Shown: positions 31,362 to 39,688, counted from the stretch's first letter. The stretch: 54,303 bases of DNA from JBGSWL01 sp041752455 (GCA_041752455.1 JBGSWL010000063.1:1-54303), one strand, 5' to 3'. Made by a program: numbers and translations. Notes: a model not told the origin generated them from the sequence alone.

Positions 31362-32120
31362 ATGGTTGAAGACAAAAAATTGCTGGCGTTGCTGATTGAC
31401 GCCGAGAATATCCCGCATACCCGCCTTTCCGAAGTCCTCAACGCCACCAGTCAGCACGGGTCTCCGGCGATCCGCCGCGTCTATGGCGACTTTTCCAAGC
31501 CTCAGATGAAGGCCTGGTCGAAGGAAGCGGAAGCCAACGGCCTTGTGGAACGCTACGTGGCTGTGCGCACCACCGGCAAGAATGCAGTCGACATGGCGAT
31601 TGCCATCGACGCCATGGAGCTGGCTTCGGAGGGCCGCCTGGACGGATTTGTTCTGGCGACCTCCGATGCCGACTTTACCGAACTGGCGCTGCGGCTGCGC
31701 GAGCGCGAATTCTTCATTCTTGGGGTCGGTGAAAACAAGGCTCCGCCAGCTTTCGTGAACGCTTGCAGCGCGTTTGTGCGGCTTGGCGCCACCAAGGCTC
31801 CGGTGGCCAAGCAGGAGGCCCAGCCACAGATCAAAGCAGCTGCCAAGTCAGAACCCGAACCCGAAGCGCCGAAGACCGTCGCCAAGAAAGCCGCGCCTGC
31901 AAGCCCGCAGGTCGATTCACAAACCGCAATGCTTGTCCGCGCAATCCTTGGCGGGTTGGTCACGGATGAGTGGATGCCACTGAGCCAGATTGGTGAGGAA
32001 TTGCGAAAGCGCAACTACAAGGGCAAAACACAACTGACAAAAGTGCTGAAGCGTCTGGATGACGTTGAACTCCAAGCCACTTGTGGCCATACAAGCGCCC
32101 GTTTGAAAAAGGCCGGTTGA
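31362..32120 (+). CDS. NYN domain nuclease-like protein with C-terminal LOTUS/OST-HTH domain
   Basis: A 252-residue protein. Residues 6-145 form a NYN (PIN-like, LabA/DUF88) domain with ALLIDAENIPHTRL (Asp13, Asn16), IRRVYGDFSKPQMKAW, the conserved KNAVDMAIAIDAMELAS and VLATSDADFTELALRLRE, which hold the predicted acidic metal site. A Lys/Ala/Glu/Pro linker (about 148-185) leads to a winged-helix LOTUS/OST-HTH domain (about 187-250, LVRAILGGLVTDEWMPLSQIG, KTQLTKVLKRLDDVEL in part). Bacterial NYN-LOTUS proteins are predicted RNA-binding ribonucleases, but targets are unknown. ATG 31362 follows GGGAATGTGA. It converges on dnaE with a 9 bp gap. Confidence 0.9.
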   Translation: MVEDKKLLALLIDAENIPHTRLSEVLNATSQHGSPAIRRVYGDFSKPQMKAWSKEAEANGLVERYVAVRTTGKNAVDMAIAIDAMELASEGRLDGFVLATSDADFTELALRLREREFFILGVGENKAPPAFVNACSAFVRLGATKAPVAKQEAQPQIKAAAKSEPEPEAPKTVAKKAAPASPQVDSQTAMLVRAILGGLVTDEWMPLSQIGEELRKRNYKGKTQLTKVLKRLDDVELQATCGHTSARLKKAG

Positions 32121-32129
32121 CCTTCTCCG

Positions 32130-35100
32130 CTAAACCAACTCCACATCCACCACACCGGGCACCGACTTGATGGCGCTCGCCAACGGCGCGGACACGGCAT
32201 AGCTGCCCGGCAGTTCTATCTCCACCTCGCCCGCCCCGTCCGGCTTGATGACGATCAGCGACACCGGCGAACGGCCGCGGCCGCCAGATTTCAACTGCCC
32301 GGCAATCGAACGCGCCGGCTTTGCATCGCGCAGGAAAATCCGCAGCAGCTTGACGTCGCGCATGCCGGCGTTTTCCTCGAGCCGCTCCATCGCCGTCAGT
32401 TGCAGCGATATGGAATCATCGTCGCGCCGGCGCACGGCAACCATCAGGATGAAGCTCTTTCCGACCTCGGCAAGATCGCCGAACTGGTCGAGCATTTCGG
32501 AAAACATCACCACTTCATACTGCCCGGTCGCATCGGTCAGCGTCAGGATGCCCATCTTGTTGCCGGTCCGGGTGCGCCGGATCTGCTTGGCCGCAACGGT
32601 GCCGGCCAGTCTTCCGGCTTCCGCGCCAAGGCGGATCGCATGGGCAAAGTTCGCGTAGTCCTGCACGCGCATCTTTTCGAGCACCGGCCGATAGGCATCA
32701 AGCGGATGGGCAGAGAAGTAGAACCCGATGGCCTGCATCTCGCGCAACAACCGGTCCGATTGGCTCCAACGCGCGTCAACCGGAAGCGTGATCCGTTCCG
32801 GTTCCACCGCTGCCATCGCGCCAAAGATATCCGACTGTCCCGAAGCTGCATCTTCCGCGGTGCGTTGGGAAAGGCCCATGATCCGTTCAAGACCGGCGCT
32901 GAGCGCTGCCCGGTCATGGCCGAAGCAATCCAGCGCACCGGCATTGATAAGCCCTTCCAGCGTGCGGCGGTTGACGATGCGCGGGTCGATCCGTGTTGCA
33001 AAGTCCTCAATACCGGCAAACGCCCGGTCGCCGCGCCGCTCGACGATGTGCTCGACCGCCGCCTCGCCGACACCCTTGATCGCCGACAGCGCCCAGTAGA
33101 TCCGGTTATCGCCAACCTCGAAGGACCGGAACGACGTCTGCACCGACGGCTGCACCACCGTAATGCCGAGCCTGAGGGCGTCACGGCGAAAGTCGTTCAG
33201 CTTTTCGGTATTGGCCATGTCGTAGGTCATGGACGCGGCCAGAAACTCGACCGGATGGTGGGCTTTCAGATAAGCGGTCTGGTAGGCGACCACCGCATAG
33301 GCGGCCGCGTGCGACTTGTTGAAGCCATAGTCGGCAAACTTGGCAAGCAGGTCGAAAATCATGTCGGCCTGCGGCTTGGTGACCGAACGTTCGATGGCCC
33401 CTTCGACAAAGCGCGCGCGCTGCTTGTCCATCTCGGCGCGGATCTTCTTGCCCATGGCGCGGCGCAAGAGATCGGCTTCACCGAGCGAATAGCCGGCCAG
33501 TTCCTGCGCAATCTGCATCACCTGTTCCTGGTAGACGATGACGCCCTGCGTCTCGCGCACCAGATGGTCGATCTTCGGGTGGATCGAGGCGAGTTCCTCG
33601 TCGCCATGCTTGCGCGCATTGTAGGTCGGAATGCTTTCCATCGGGCCGGGGCGATAAAGCGCCACCAGCGCAATGATGTCCTCGATGCAGTCGGGCCGCA
33701 TACCGACCAGCGCCTTGCGCATGCCCGGGCTTTCCACCTGAAACACGCCGACCGTCTCACCGCGCGACAGCATCTGGTAGGTTGCCGTGTCGTCGAGCGG
33801 CAGGGCGGCCAGATCGATGGTGATGCCCTTGCGGGCGATCAGCTTGACCGCCGCCTCCAGCACGGTCAGCGTCTTGAGACCGAGAAAGTCGAATTTGACG
33901 AGGCCGGCCTGTTCGACCCATTTCATGTTGAACTGGGTGACCGGCATGTCCGAGCGCGGATCGCGGTACATCGGCACCAGTTGCGACAGTGGCCGGTCAC
34001 CGATCACGATACCTGCCGCATGGGTCGAGGCGTGGCGGTAGAGCCCTTCGAGCTTCAGGGCGATGTCGAGGAGCGTTCCGACAATCGGCTCCTTGGCGCG
34101 CTCTTCGGCAAACTTCGGTTCGCCTTCGATGGCTTTTGCAAGGGTCGTCGGGTTGGCCGGATTGTTCGGTACCAGTTTGCACAGACGGTCGACTTGGCCA
34201 TAGGGCATTTCCAGAACGCGGCCGACATCACGCAGAACCGCGCGCGCCTGCAGGGTCCCGAAGGTGATGATCTGGGCGACGTGATCGCGGCCATATTTGC
34301 CTTGCACATAGTCGATGACTTCGTCGCGGCGCTCCTGACAAAAGTCGATGTCAAAGTCTGGCATCGACACACGGGCCGGGTTGAGAAAGCGTTCGAACAG
34401 CAGGGAAAAGCGCAGCGGGTCGATGTCGGTGATGGTCAGCGCCCAGGCAACCAGCGAGCCGGCACCGGAACCGCGGCCAGGCCCGACAGCGATCGCGTGG
34501 CTCTTTGCCCACTGGATGAAATCGGCAACGATCAGAAAGTAGCCGGGAAACTTCATCGAGGCGATCACGCCGAGCTCGAACTCCAACCGTTCGTCATAGT
34601 CTTTTCGCTCATGACCCGGTGCCATGCCGAGCGAGGCAAGCCGTGCTTCCAGACCCGCGCGAGCGGCTACAGCCAGAGCCTCAGCTTCGGCCGCGTTGGC
34701 CTCTTCGACGGTCGCGCCTTCGCGCACTGCTGCAAAGCGCGGCAGGATCGGTTTGATGGTTTTCGGATAGTAGGCACAGCGCAGCGCGATCTCGACGGAG
34801 TTCTCCACCGCTTCGGGAAGATCGGCAAACAGATCGACCATCTCCGCTTCCGACTTCAGCCAATGGTCCGGCGTCAGGCGGCGGCGGTCATCCGACGAAA
34901 GCAGCGCCCCTTCAGCAACCGCCACCAGTGCATCATGGGCTTCGAAATCCTCGCGCGCGAAAAAGAACGCCTCGTTGGTGGCAACAAGCGGCAGATCGAG
35001 ATCGTAGGCCAGCGCGACGGTCTGCGCTTCGAGTGACCGGTCGTAGGCGCCATGCCGCTGCAATTCGACATAGAGCCGGTCGCCGAAGACCGCTGCAAGG

Positions 35101-35636
35101 CGCGTGAGCCGCTGGCGGGCGAGCGGCTCATGCCCGGCGGCCAACACTGCGCCGACCGGTCCGAGCGGTCCACCTGTCAGGCAGATGATGCCTTCTGCCA
35201 GATCGTCGAGCCAGCCGTCCTCGATGCGCACATGCGCCGGTTCCACCGGGCCGAGATAAGCCCGGCTGACCAGTTCAACGAGATTGGCGTAGCCCTGAGC
35301 CGTGGCGGCCAACAGAACGACCGGCTCAGCGCGGGGGCTGAGCTTTGCGCCACGTGCGGTGGACTGTTCGCCTTCACCGCCTTCGCCGGAGAAGTGCAGA
35401 TCCAGCTGACAACCGATGATCGGCTGAACACCGGCGCTGACGGCCTTGTCTGCAAATTCCAAGGCCCCGAACAGGTTGGATGTGTCGGTGACGGCAATGG
35501 CTGGTGCCTGTTTGGCGCTTGCCCATTTGACAATCTGCGCAATCGGCAATGCGCCTTCCAGCAGCGAGAAGGCCGAGTGAACCCGCAAGTGGATAAAGTG
35601 CGGCCCCCCTGCCCGGGTGCTGTCTGGCTTGGTCAT
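32130..35636 (-). CDS. dnaE: DNA polymerase III alpha subunit, replicative
   Basis: An 1168-residue C-family polymerase with the layout of the replicative DnaE1. An N-terminal PHP domain (FIHLRVHSAFSLLEGALPI; VTDTSNLFGALEF) comes first. The polymerase core contains GPGRGSGAGSLVAWAL and the catalytic SMPDFDIDFCQERRDEVIDYV. Fingers (YRPGPMESIPTYNARKHG; FNKSHAAAYAVVAYQTAYLK), a tandem HhH, an OB fold (GILTLTDATGQYEVVMFSEML) and a C-terminal domain follow. It has the full-length DnaE1 form, not the error-prone DnaE2/ImuC. ATG 35636 gives the standard N-terminus. It lies 133 bp downstream of the SOS-box small ORF on the same strand, with no clear terminator between. Confidence 0.97.
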   Translation of the reverse strand: MTKPDSTRAGGPHFIHLRVHSAFSLLEGALPIAQIVKWASAKQAPAIAVTDTSNLFGALEFADKAVSAGVQPIIGCQLDLHFSGEGGEGEQSTARGAKLSPRAEPVVLLAATAQGYANLVELVSRAYLGPVEPAHVRIEDGWLDDLAEGIICLTGGPLGPVGAVLAAGHEPLARQRLTRLAAVFGDRLYVELQRHGAYDRSLEAQTVALAYDLDLPLVATNEAFFFAREDFEAHDALVAVAEGALLSSDDRRRLTPDHWLKSEAEMVDLFADLPEAVENSVEIALRCAYYPKTIKPILPRFAAVREGATVEEANAAEAEALAVAARAGLEARLASLGMAPGHERKDYDERLEFELGVIASMKFPGYFLIVADFIQWAKSHAIAVGPGRGSGAGSLVAWALTITDIDPLRFSLLFERFLNPARVSMPDFDIDFCQERRDEVIDYVQGKYGRDHVAQIITFGTLQARAVLRDVGRVLEMPYGQVDRLCKLVPNNPANPTTLAKAIEGEPKFAEERAKEPIVGTLLDIALKLEGLYRHASTHAAGIVIGDRPLSQLVPMYRDPRSDMPVTQFNMKWVEQAGLVKFDFLGLKTLTVLEAAVKLIARKGITIDLAALPLDDTATYQMLSRGETVGVFQVESPGMRKALVGMRPDCIEDIIALVALYRPGPMESIPTYNARKHGDEELASIHPKIDHLVRETQGVIVYQEQVMQIAQELAGYSLGEADLLRRAMGKKIRAEMDKQRARFVEGAIERSVTKPQADMIFDLLAKFADYGFNKSHAAAYAVVAYQTAYLKAHHPVEFLAASMTYDMANTEKLNDFRRDALRLGITVVQPSVQTSFRSFEVGDNRIYWALSAIKGVGEAAVEHIVERRGDRAFAGIEDFATRIDPRIVNRRTLEGLINAGALDCFGHDRAALSAGLERIMGLSQRTAEDAASGQSDIFGAMAAVEPERITLPVDARWSQSDRLLREMQAIGFYFSAHPLDAYRPVLEKMRVQDYANFAHAIRLGAEAGRLAGTVAAKQIRRTRTGNKMGILTLTDATGQYEVVMFSEMLDQFGDLAEVGKSFILMVAVRRRDDDSISLQLTAMERLEENAGMRDVKLLRIFLRDAKPARSIAGQLKSGGRGRSPVSLIVIKPDGAGEVEIELPGSYAVSAPLASAIKSVPGVVDVELV

Positions 35637-35769
35637 GGCTCACGCTTTCGGTCTTGGCACAACATGGCGGCCCAACGGAATCTTTGCCCTGGGGCAGCTT
35701 TGCACCACAGTCCGCGTCGCGCCGGCAGATGTCCAGCGCCTCGGCGGGTTGTGCCCGCAATCCACGCGT

Positions 35770-35856
35770 TCAGAAGTAGCCGAGAAACAGGGTGAGCGTG
35801 GCGAGGAAGCTTGCCAGTGAGAGAAGCGATGCCACGTCTTGCATGATGTCCTGCAT
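35770..35856 (-). CDS. 28-residue SOS-box-controlled membrane peptide, SidA-like candidate
   Basis: MQDIMQDVASLLSLASFLAT begins the 28-residue product, which ends LTLFLGYF before TGA. Residues 1-7 are polar with two Asp; 8-28 form one hydrophobic segment long enough to cross the inner membrane. Translation signals are excellent: AGGAG, six bases, ATG 35856. The gene has its own promoter (35887-35915) with a perfect GAAC-N7-GAAC LexA box in the spacer. Size, topology and control match Caulobacter SidA, a 29-residue SOS-induced membrane protein that blocks division at FtsW/FtsN. No sequence homology is claimed; I cannot align the two. It could instead be a leader peptide for dnaE, 133 bp downstream. 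The gene is too short for ordinary gene callers. Confidence 0.7.
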   Translation of the reverse strand: MQDIMQDVASLLSLASFLATLTLFLGYF

Positions 35857-35886
35857 GTCAGTCTCCTGAATTCGTGTTGTGATCCT

Positions 35887-35915
35887 TTTATGTTCCGTTC
35901 TTGTTCCGTTGTAAA
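35887..35915 (-). promoter_or_regulatory. SOS promoter of the small membrane peptide
   Basis: On minus, TTTACA (35915-35910, 5 of 6 to consensus) and CATAAA (35892-35887, 4 of 6) are separated by exactly 17 nt. Transcription would start near 35880, giving a leader of about 24 nt before ATG 35856. The LexA box fills the spacer. Confidence 0.7.
35892..35906 (-). promoter_or_regulatory. LexA (SOS) box, GAAC-N7-GAAC
   Basis: On plus it reads GTTC-CGTTCTT-GTTC; on minus GAAC-AAGAACG-GAAC. This is the exact direct-repeat operator known for alphaproteobacterial LexA (GTTC-N7-GTTC). It overlaps the -10/-35 spacer, the position expected for a repressor operator. I saw no second copy in the intergenic regions I checked. 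Confidence 0.8.
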
Positions 35916-35974
35916 GCAGCATTTTGAAACAGCGCACGCACAGAGCATGAATGGTCAACAGTCGGTAAACGGTC

Positions 35975-36667
35975 TCAGCGGGGCAGTTCGGCCGGGACGA
36001 TCAGTCCCTCACGCAACGTCACGATGCGGTCCATCCGGCGCGCCAGATCATGGTTGTGCGTGGCAAAGAGCGCCGCAAGACCGGACTGGCGCACGAGCGC
36101 CGACAGTGCCTCGAAGACATAGCCCGAGGTTTCCGGGTCGAGGTTGCCGGTCGGTTCGTCGGCCAGAAGGACAAGCGGACTGTTGGCGACTGCCCGGGCA
36201 ATTGCGACGCGCTGCTGCTCGCCGCCGGACAGTTCGGCCGGGCGATGGGCGGCGCGCGGCCCGATGCGCATGTAATCGAGAAGTTCGCGCGCCCGGCTTT
36301 CTGCTTCGCGCTTGGCAAGCCCGCGGATCATCTGCGGGATCATGATGTTTTCCAGCGCGGAAAACTCCGGCAGCAGATGGTGGAACTGGTAGACATAGCC
36401 GATGTCGTTGCGGCGGCGCGCGGTGCGCGCGCGATCCGACAGGGTGCCGCAGGGCTGGCCAGCCAGAAACACTTCGCCGCTGTCAGGTCGTTCCAGCAGC
36501 CCGGCCGTATGCAGAAGCGTTGACTTGCCGGCGCCCGATGGCGCAACGAGTGCCACCATCTCGCCGCGCGCGATCTCAAGGTCTGCGCCACGCAACACTT
36601 CGAGCGTGCGGTCTGCCTCGCGGTAGGACCGGCGCACACTGACGAGCCTGAGAGCGGGTTCTGTCAT
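35975..36667 (-). CDS. lolD: Lipoprotein-releasing system ATP-binding protein LolD
   Basis: A 230-residue ABC ATPase of the MacB/LolD group that powers release of lipoproteins from the inner membrane to LolA. Walker A is APSGAGKST, the Q-loop VYQFHHLLPEFSALENIM, the signature LSGGEQQRVAIARA, Walker B LLADEPTGNLD and the H-loop ATHNHDLA. ATG 36667 shares a base with the stop of lolC (TGATG), so the two are coupled; longer in-frame forms lie within lolC. The Walker A Ala in place of the usual leading Gly is a mild variation. Confidence 0.95.
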   Translation of the reverse strand: MTEPALRLVSVRRSYREADRTLEVLRGADLEIARGEMVALVAPSGAGKSTLLHTAGLLERPDSGEVFLAGQPCGTLSDRARTARRRNDIGYVYQFHHLLPEFSALENIMIPQMIRGLAKREAESRARELLDYMRIGPRAAHRPAELSGGEQQRVAIARAVANSPLVLLADEPTGNLDPETSGYVFEALSALVRQSGLAALFATHNHDLARRMDRIVTLREGLIVPAELPR

Positions 36668-37989
36668 CACTCGTATCTCAGCGCCTCGACCGGGTCGAGC
36701 CGGGCGGCGCGGCGGGCCGGGATGATCGCGGCCAGGAACGACAGGAACAGCGACAGCCCGATCACCGACAGGGTTTCGTTGAGGTTCATTTCGGCCGGTA
36801 TCTCGGAAAGGAACCGGATGGTCGGATCCCACACTTCGGCGCCGGAGATGACATTGACGAAGCGCTGGATGCCCTGGATGTTGAGGCAGACCAGAACGCC
36901 GAGCAGCACGCCCGTCGCCGTGCCGACAACGCCGACGCCGGTGCCCGCCATGATGAAGATGCGCAGGATTGCCGATTGCGACGCACCCATGGTGCGCAGG
37001 ATCGCGATGCCCCGCCCCTTTTCCTTCACCAGCATGATCAGCGAAGAGATGATGTTGAGCGAAGCGACGATGACGACGATCGACAGGATCAGGAACATCG
37101 CGTTGCGCTCGATCAACAGCGCGGAAAAGAACGCGGCGTTGCGCTGGCGCCAGTCGACGAGGATCATCGGGCGGCCGGCGTTCTTTTCGATCTCCGGCTT
37201 GATCGCATCGACATTGTCGGGGTCATCGATGAAGACCTCGATCAGCTGTGCCCGGCCTTCGGAGTTGAAATAAAGCTGCGCCTGCTCGAAAGGCAGGAAG
37301 ACGATGGACGCGTCATATTCCGACATGCCCATCTCGAAAATGCCGGCAATCGGGTAGGACTTGACGCGGGGTGTCGTGCCGAATGGCGTGACATCACCTT
37401 CCGGCGAAACCAGCGTGATCTGGTCACCGACGATCAGGCCTAGGTTCTGCGCCATGCGAAAGCCGATCAGCACGCCTTCGCCGGCGTTGAAACCATCGAG
37501 CGATCCTTCGCGGATATTGCCGGAGACCGATGTCAATTTGCCCATGTCGTCCGGGCGAAGCCCGCGCACCAATGCGCCTGACCCTGCACCGACATTGCCG
37601 GAGACCAGCGCCTGCCCCTCGATCAGCGGCAGGACCAGCCTGACACCGGCGATCGCCGACAAACGCTCCGATACGGCGGCATAGTCCTCCAGCGGCGTAT
37701 CGACCGGCTGCACGATGATATGGCCATTGAGACCAAGGATCCGGTCGAGCAGTTCCGCGCGAAAGCCGTTCATCACCGCCATCACGATGATCAGCGCGGC
37801 AACGCCAAGCGTCACGCCGATCAGCGAGATCAGTGTGACGATGGAGACGGCGGCTTCCTTGCGGCGCGGGCGCAGATAACGCCAGGCGATCATCCGCTCG
37901 AAGGCCGAGAACGGGCCGGCGGCGCCGTCGGTCCGGTCTGCAGGTGTCGCTGGCGCCGTCGTTTCGATCATCGTCTCAGTGTCCGGCAA
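36667..37989 (-). CDS. Lipoprotein-releasing ABC transporter permease LolC/LolE
   Basis: A 440-residue permease with four membrane segments (about 47-73, 300-325, 345-375, 405-430) and a large periplasmic domain between the first two, the LolC/E/MacB topology. Signatures are FERMIAWRYLRPRRKEAAVSIVTLIS, LNGHIIVQP, MILVKEKGRGIAILRTMGAS-like (SLIMLVKEKGRGIAILRT) and the C-terminal AIIPARRAARLDPVEALRYE, here quoted in parts. A single permease gene beside lolD suggests a homodimeric LolF-type transporter, as in many alphaproteobacteria. It overlaps proS by 14 bp and lolD by 1 bp. Confidence 0.94.
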   Translation of the reverse strand: MPDTETMIETTAPATPADRTDGAAGPFSAFERMIAWRYLRPRRKEAAVSIVTLISLIGVTLGVAALIIVMAVMNGFRAELLDRILGLNGHIIVQPVDTPLEDYAAVSERLSAIAGVRLVLPLIEGQALVSGNVGAGSGALVRGLRPDDMGKLTSVSGNIREGSLDGFNAGEGVLIGFRMAQNLGLIVGDQITLVSPEGDVTPFGTTPRVKSYPIAGIFEMGMSEYDASIVFLPFEQAQLYFNSEGRAQLIEVFIDDPDNVDAIKPEIEKNAGRPMILVDWRQRNAAFFSALLIERNAMFLILSIVVIVASLNIISSLIMLVKEKGRGIAILRTMGASQSAILRIFIMAGTGVGVVGTATGVLLGVLVCLNIQGIQRFVNVISGAEVWDPTIRFLSEIPAEMNLNETLSVIGLSLFLSFLAAIIPARRAARLDPVEALRYE

Positions 37990-39301
37990 ACCGATTGACG
38001 GCGGCGTCGATGGTCATCGTCTCGCGCTCGCCGGTCTTGCGGTTCTTGACCTCGACTTCGCCGCTGGCGACCGAACGCGGACCGGCGATGATTTGCCACG
38101 GTACGCCGATCAGGTCGTGCGTTGCAAATTTCTGGCCGGCCGATTTGTCGGTGTCGTCGTAGAGGACATCGTGACCGGCAGCGGTCAGTGTCGCGTAAAG
38201 CGTTTCGCAGGCCGCGTCGCATTCGCCATTGCCGGGCTTCATGTTGATCACCGACAGATTGAAGGGCGCGACAGCGTCGGGCCAGATGATGCCGTTGTCA
38301 TCATGGCTGGCTTCGATGATCGCGGCGACGACGCGCGTCGGGCCGATGCCATAAGACCCCATCGAAACGAAATGCTCCTTGCCATCGGACCCGGTGACCT
38401 TTGCGCCCATCGGTTCGGAGTACTTTGTGCCGAAGTGGAAAATATGACCGACCTCGATGCCGCGCGCATTCATCTGCTGCTCGCCGGGGATGGCAGCCCA
38501 GGCGGCCTCGTCGTGCATCTCGTCGGTCGCCGCATAGGGCGTCGTCCACTGGTCGACGATGGCGGCAATCTGCGCGTTGTTGCCGAAGTCGATGTCGGCG
38601 CCGGGCGCCTTCATGGTCTTAAAGTCGGCGTGGCAGAACACTTCCGATTCGCCGGTATCGGCAAGGATGATGAACTCGTGCGACAGGCTGCCGCCGATCG
38701 GGCCAGTATCGGCGCGCATCGGGATCGCCTTCATGCCCATCCGCTCGAAGGTGCGCAGATAGGAGACGAACATCCGGTTGTAGGCCGCTTTGGATGCATC
38801 GAAATCGATGTCGAAGGAGTAGGCATCCTTCATCAGGAATTCGCGGCCGCGCATCACGCCAAAGCGCGGACGCACCTCGTCGCGGAACTTCCACTGGATG
38901 TGGTAGAGGTTGAGCGGCAGGTCCTTGTAGGACTTTACGTACGACCGGAAAATGTCCGTAACCATTTCCTCGTTGGTCGGCCCGAACAGCATGTCGCGTT
39001 CGTGGCGATCCTCGATGCGAAGCATTTCCTTGCCATAGTCATCGTATCGTCCGCTCTCGCGCCACAGGTCCGCCGACTGGATCGTCGGCATCAGGATCTC
39101 GATGGCCCCTGCCCGGTTCTGCTCTTCGCGGATGATCTGCGTCACCTTGTTGAGCACTTTGAGACCAAGTGGCAGCAGCGAGAAAATACCGGCCGACTGC
39201 TGGCGGATCATGCCGGCACGCAGCATCAGGCGGTGCGAGACGATCTCGGCCTCGCGCGGATTTTCCTTCAGGATCGGCAGAAAGTAGCGGGAAAGACGCA
39301 T
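37976..39301 (-). CDS. proS: Prolyl-tRNA synthetase, short type lacking the editing insertion
   Basis: A 441-residue class II synthetase. SRYFLPILKENPREAEIVSH opens it. Motif 1 lies around SAGIFSLLPLGLKVLNKV, motif 2 in FRDEVRPRFGVMRGREFLMKD and motif 3 in SYGIGPTRVVAAIIE, with a C-terminal anticodon domain (FNLSVINMK). It lacks the roughly 180-residue INS editing domain of E. coli ProRS; this short form (about 440 residues) is normal in alphaproteobacteria, not a truncation. ATG 39301 starts the family sequence. It is followed by lolC with a 14 bp overlap. Confidence 0.96.
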   Translation of the reverse strand: MRLSRYFLPILKENPREAEIVSHRLMLRAGMIRQQSAGIFSLLPLGLKVLNKVTQIIREEQNRAGAIEILMPTIQSADLWRESGRYDDYGKEMLRIEDRHERDMLFGPTNEEMVTDIFRSYVKSYKDLPLNLYHIQWKFRDEVRPRFGVMRGREFLMKDAYSFDIDFDASKAAYNRMFVSYLRTFERMGMKAIPMRADTGPIGGSLSHEFIILADTGESEVFCHADFKTMKAPGADIDFGNNAQIAAIVDQWTTPYAATDEMHDEAAWAAIPGEQQMNARGIEVGHIFHFGTKYSEPMGAKVTGSDGKEHFVSMGSYGIGPTRVVAAIIEASHDDNGIIWPDAVAPFNLSVINMKPGNGECDAACETLYATLTAAGHDVLYDDTDKSAGQKFATHDLIGVPWQIIAGPRSVASGEVEVKNRKTGERETMTIDAAVNRFAGH

Positions 39302-39471
39302 GAATCACCACGTTGCAAGGCGGATGGGCACGGGCTGGAATCACATGTCCAAAGGCCCGCACCGGTCCTGCCGTGTCTAAACTGCGCCCGCGTGAAAGCA
39401 AAGCGCTTTGAGCACGTTGCGCGTTTCGGACCCGGGAACACGTACGCTCCTGCAACCATGGTCCTGCATTT

Positions 39472-39504
39472 TTGTTGATGACAAGCCTGTGACAGATTGA
39501 TAGT
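39472..39504 (+). promoter_or_regulatory. Possible promoter for the small RNA at 39511
   Basis: TTGATG at 39475-39480, an 18-nt spacer and GATAGT at 39499-39504 (each 4 of 6 to the sigma70 consensus). Weak by itself; proposed because a terminator lies about 165 bp downstream with no coding frame between. Confidence 0.3.
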
Positions 39505-39510
39505 TTCCGC

Positions 39511-39668
39511 GAACCCGGAGGACGGCAACGCCCGAGCCGGTGGAAGCGGGTCAAAGTCTTGGGAGGATGCTGATTTTCATGGCGCTGTAAGGCTGCCGCT
39601 CCTTAACGGAGTTCAGAGGATCAACCCGTTTCGAGAACGGCAGGACTTGATGGTCCTGCCGTTTTCCA
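39511..39668 (+). ncRNA. Candidate trans-acting small RNA, possibly of the alphaproteobacterial alpha-r9 family
   Basis: This fills the only gene-free gap above 300 bp (39302-39688), between proS and the DUF1467 gene, both on minus, but it is oriented plus. It ends in a strong terminator (39636-39668), has a possible promoter, and has no credible reading frame. Internal hairpins are visible: CTCC-TTAACG-GAG near 39600 and CGTTTCGAGAACG near 39628, which competes with the terminator. From memory, Rhizobiales encode the sRNA family alpha-r9 (about 144-158 nt) in the proS-DUF1467 gap; the length here, about 157 nt, agrees. A short frame after GGGAGG (M-L-I-F-M-A-L-stop) has bad spacing. The rest of the gap (39302-39470) shows nothing. 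Confidence 0.55.
39636..39668 (+). terminator. Rho-independent terminator on the strand opposite proS and DUF1467
   Basis: A perfect 11-bp stem AACGGCAGGAC / GTCCTGCCGTT with a TTGATG loop, followed on plus by TTCC (four Ts counting the stem end). There is no T-run on minus, so it points to a plus-strand transcript. Confidence 0.7.
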
Positions 39669-39688
39669 TTTCAGACACAGGTTTCGGA

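Noticed and set aside
37976..39301. ProS as a truncated gene, because it lacks about 130 residues compared with E. coli
   Set aside because: All class II motifs and the anticodon domain are present; the short form without the editing insertion is the normal alphaproteobacterial type.
39546..39596. A seven-codon peptide (M-L-I-F-M-A-L) inside the candidate small RNA
   Set aside because: The GGGAGG sequence touches the ATG with no spacing, and nothing suggests conservation.
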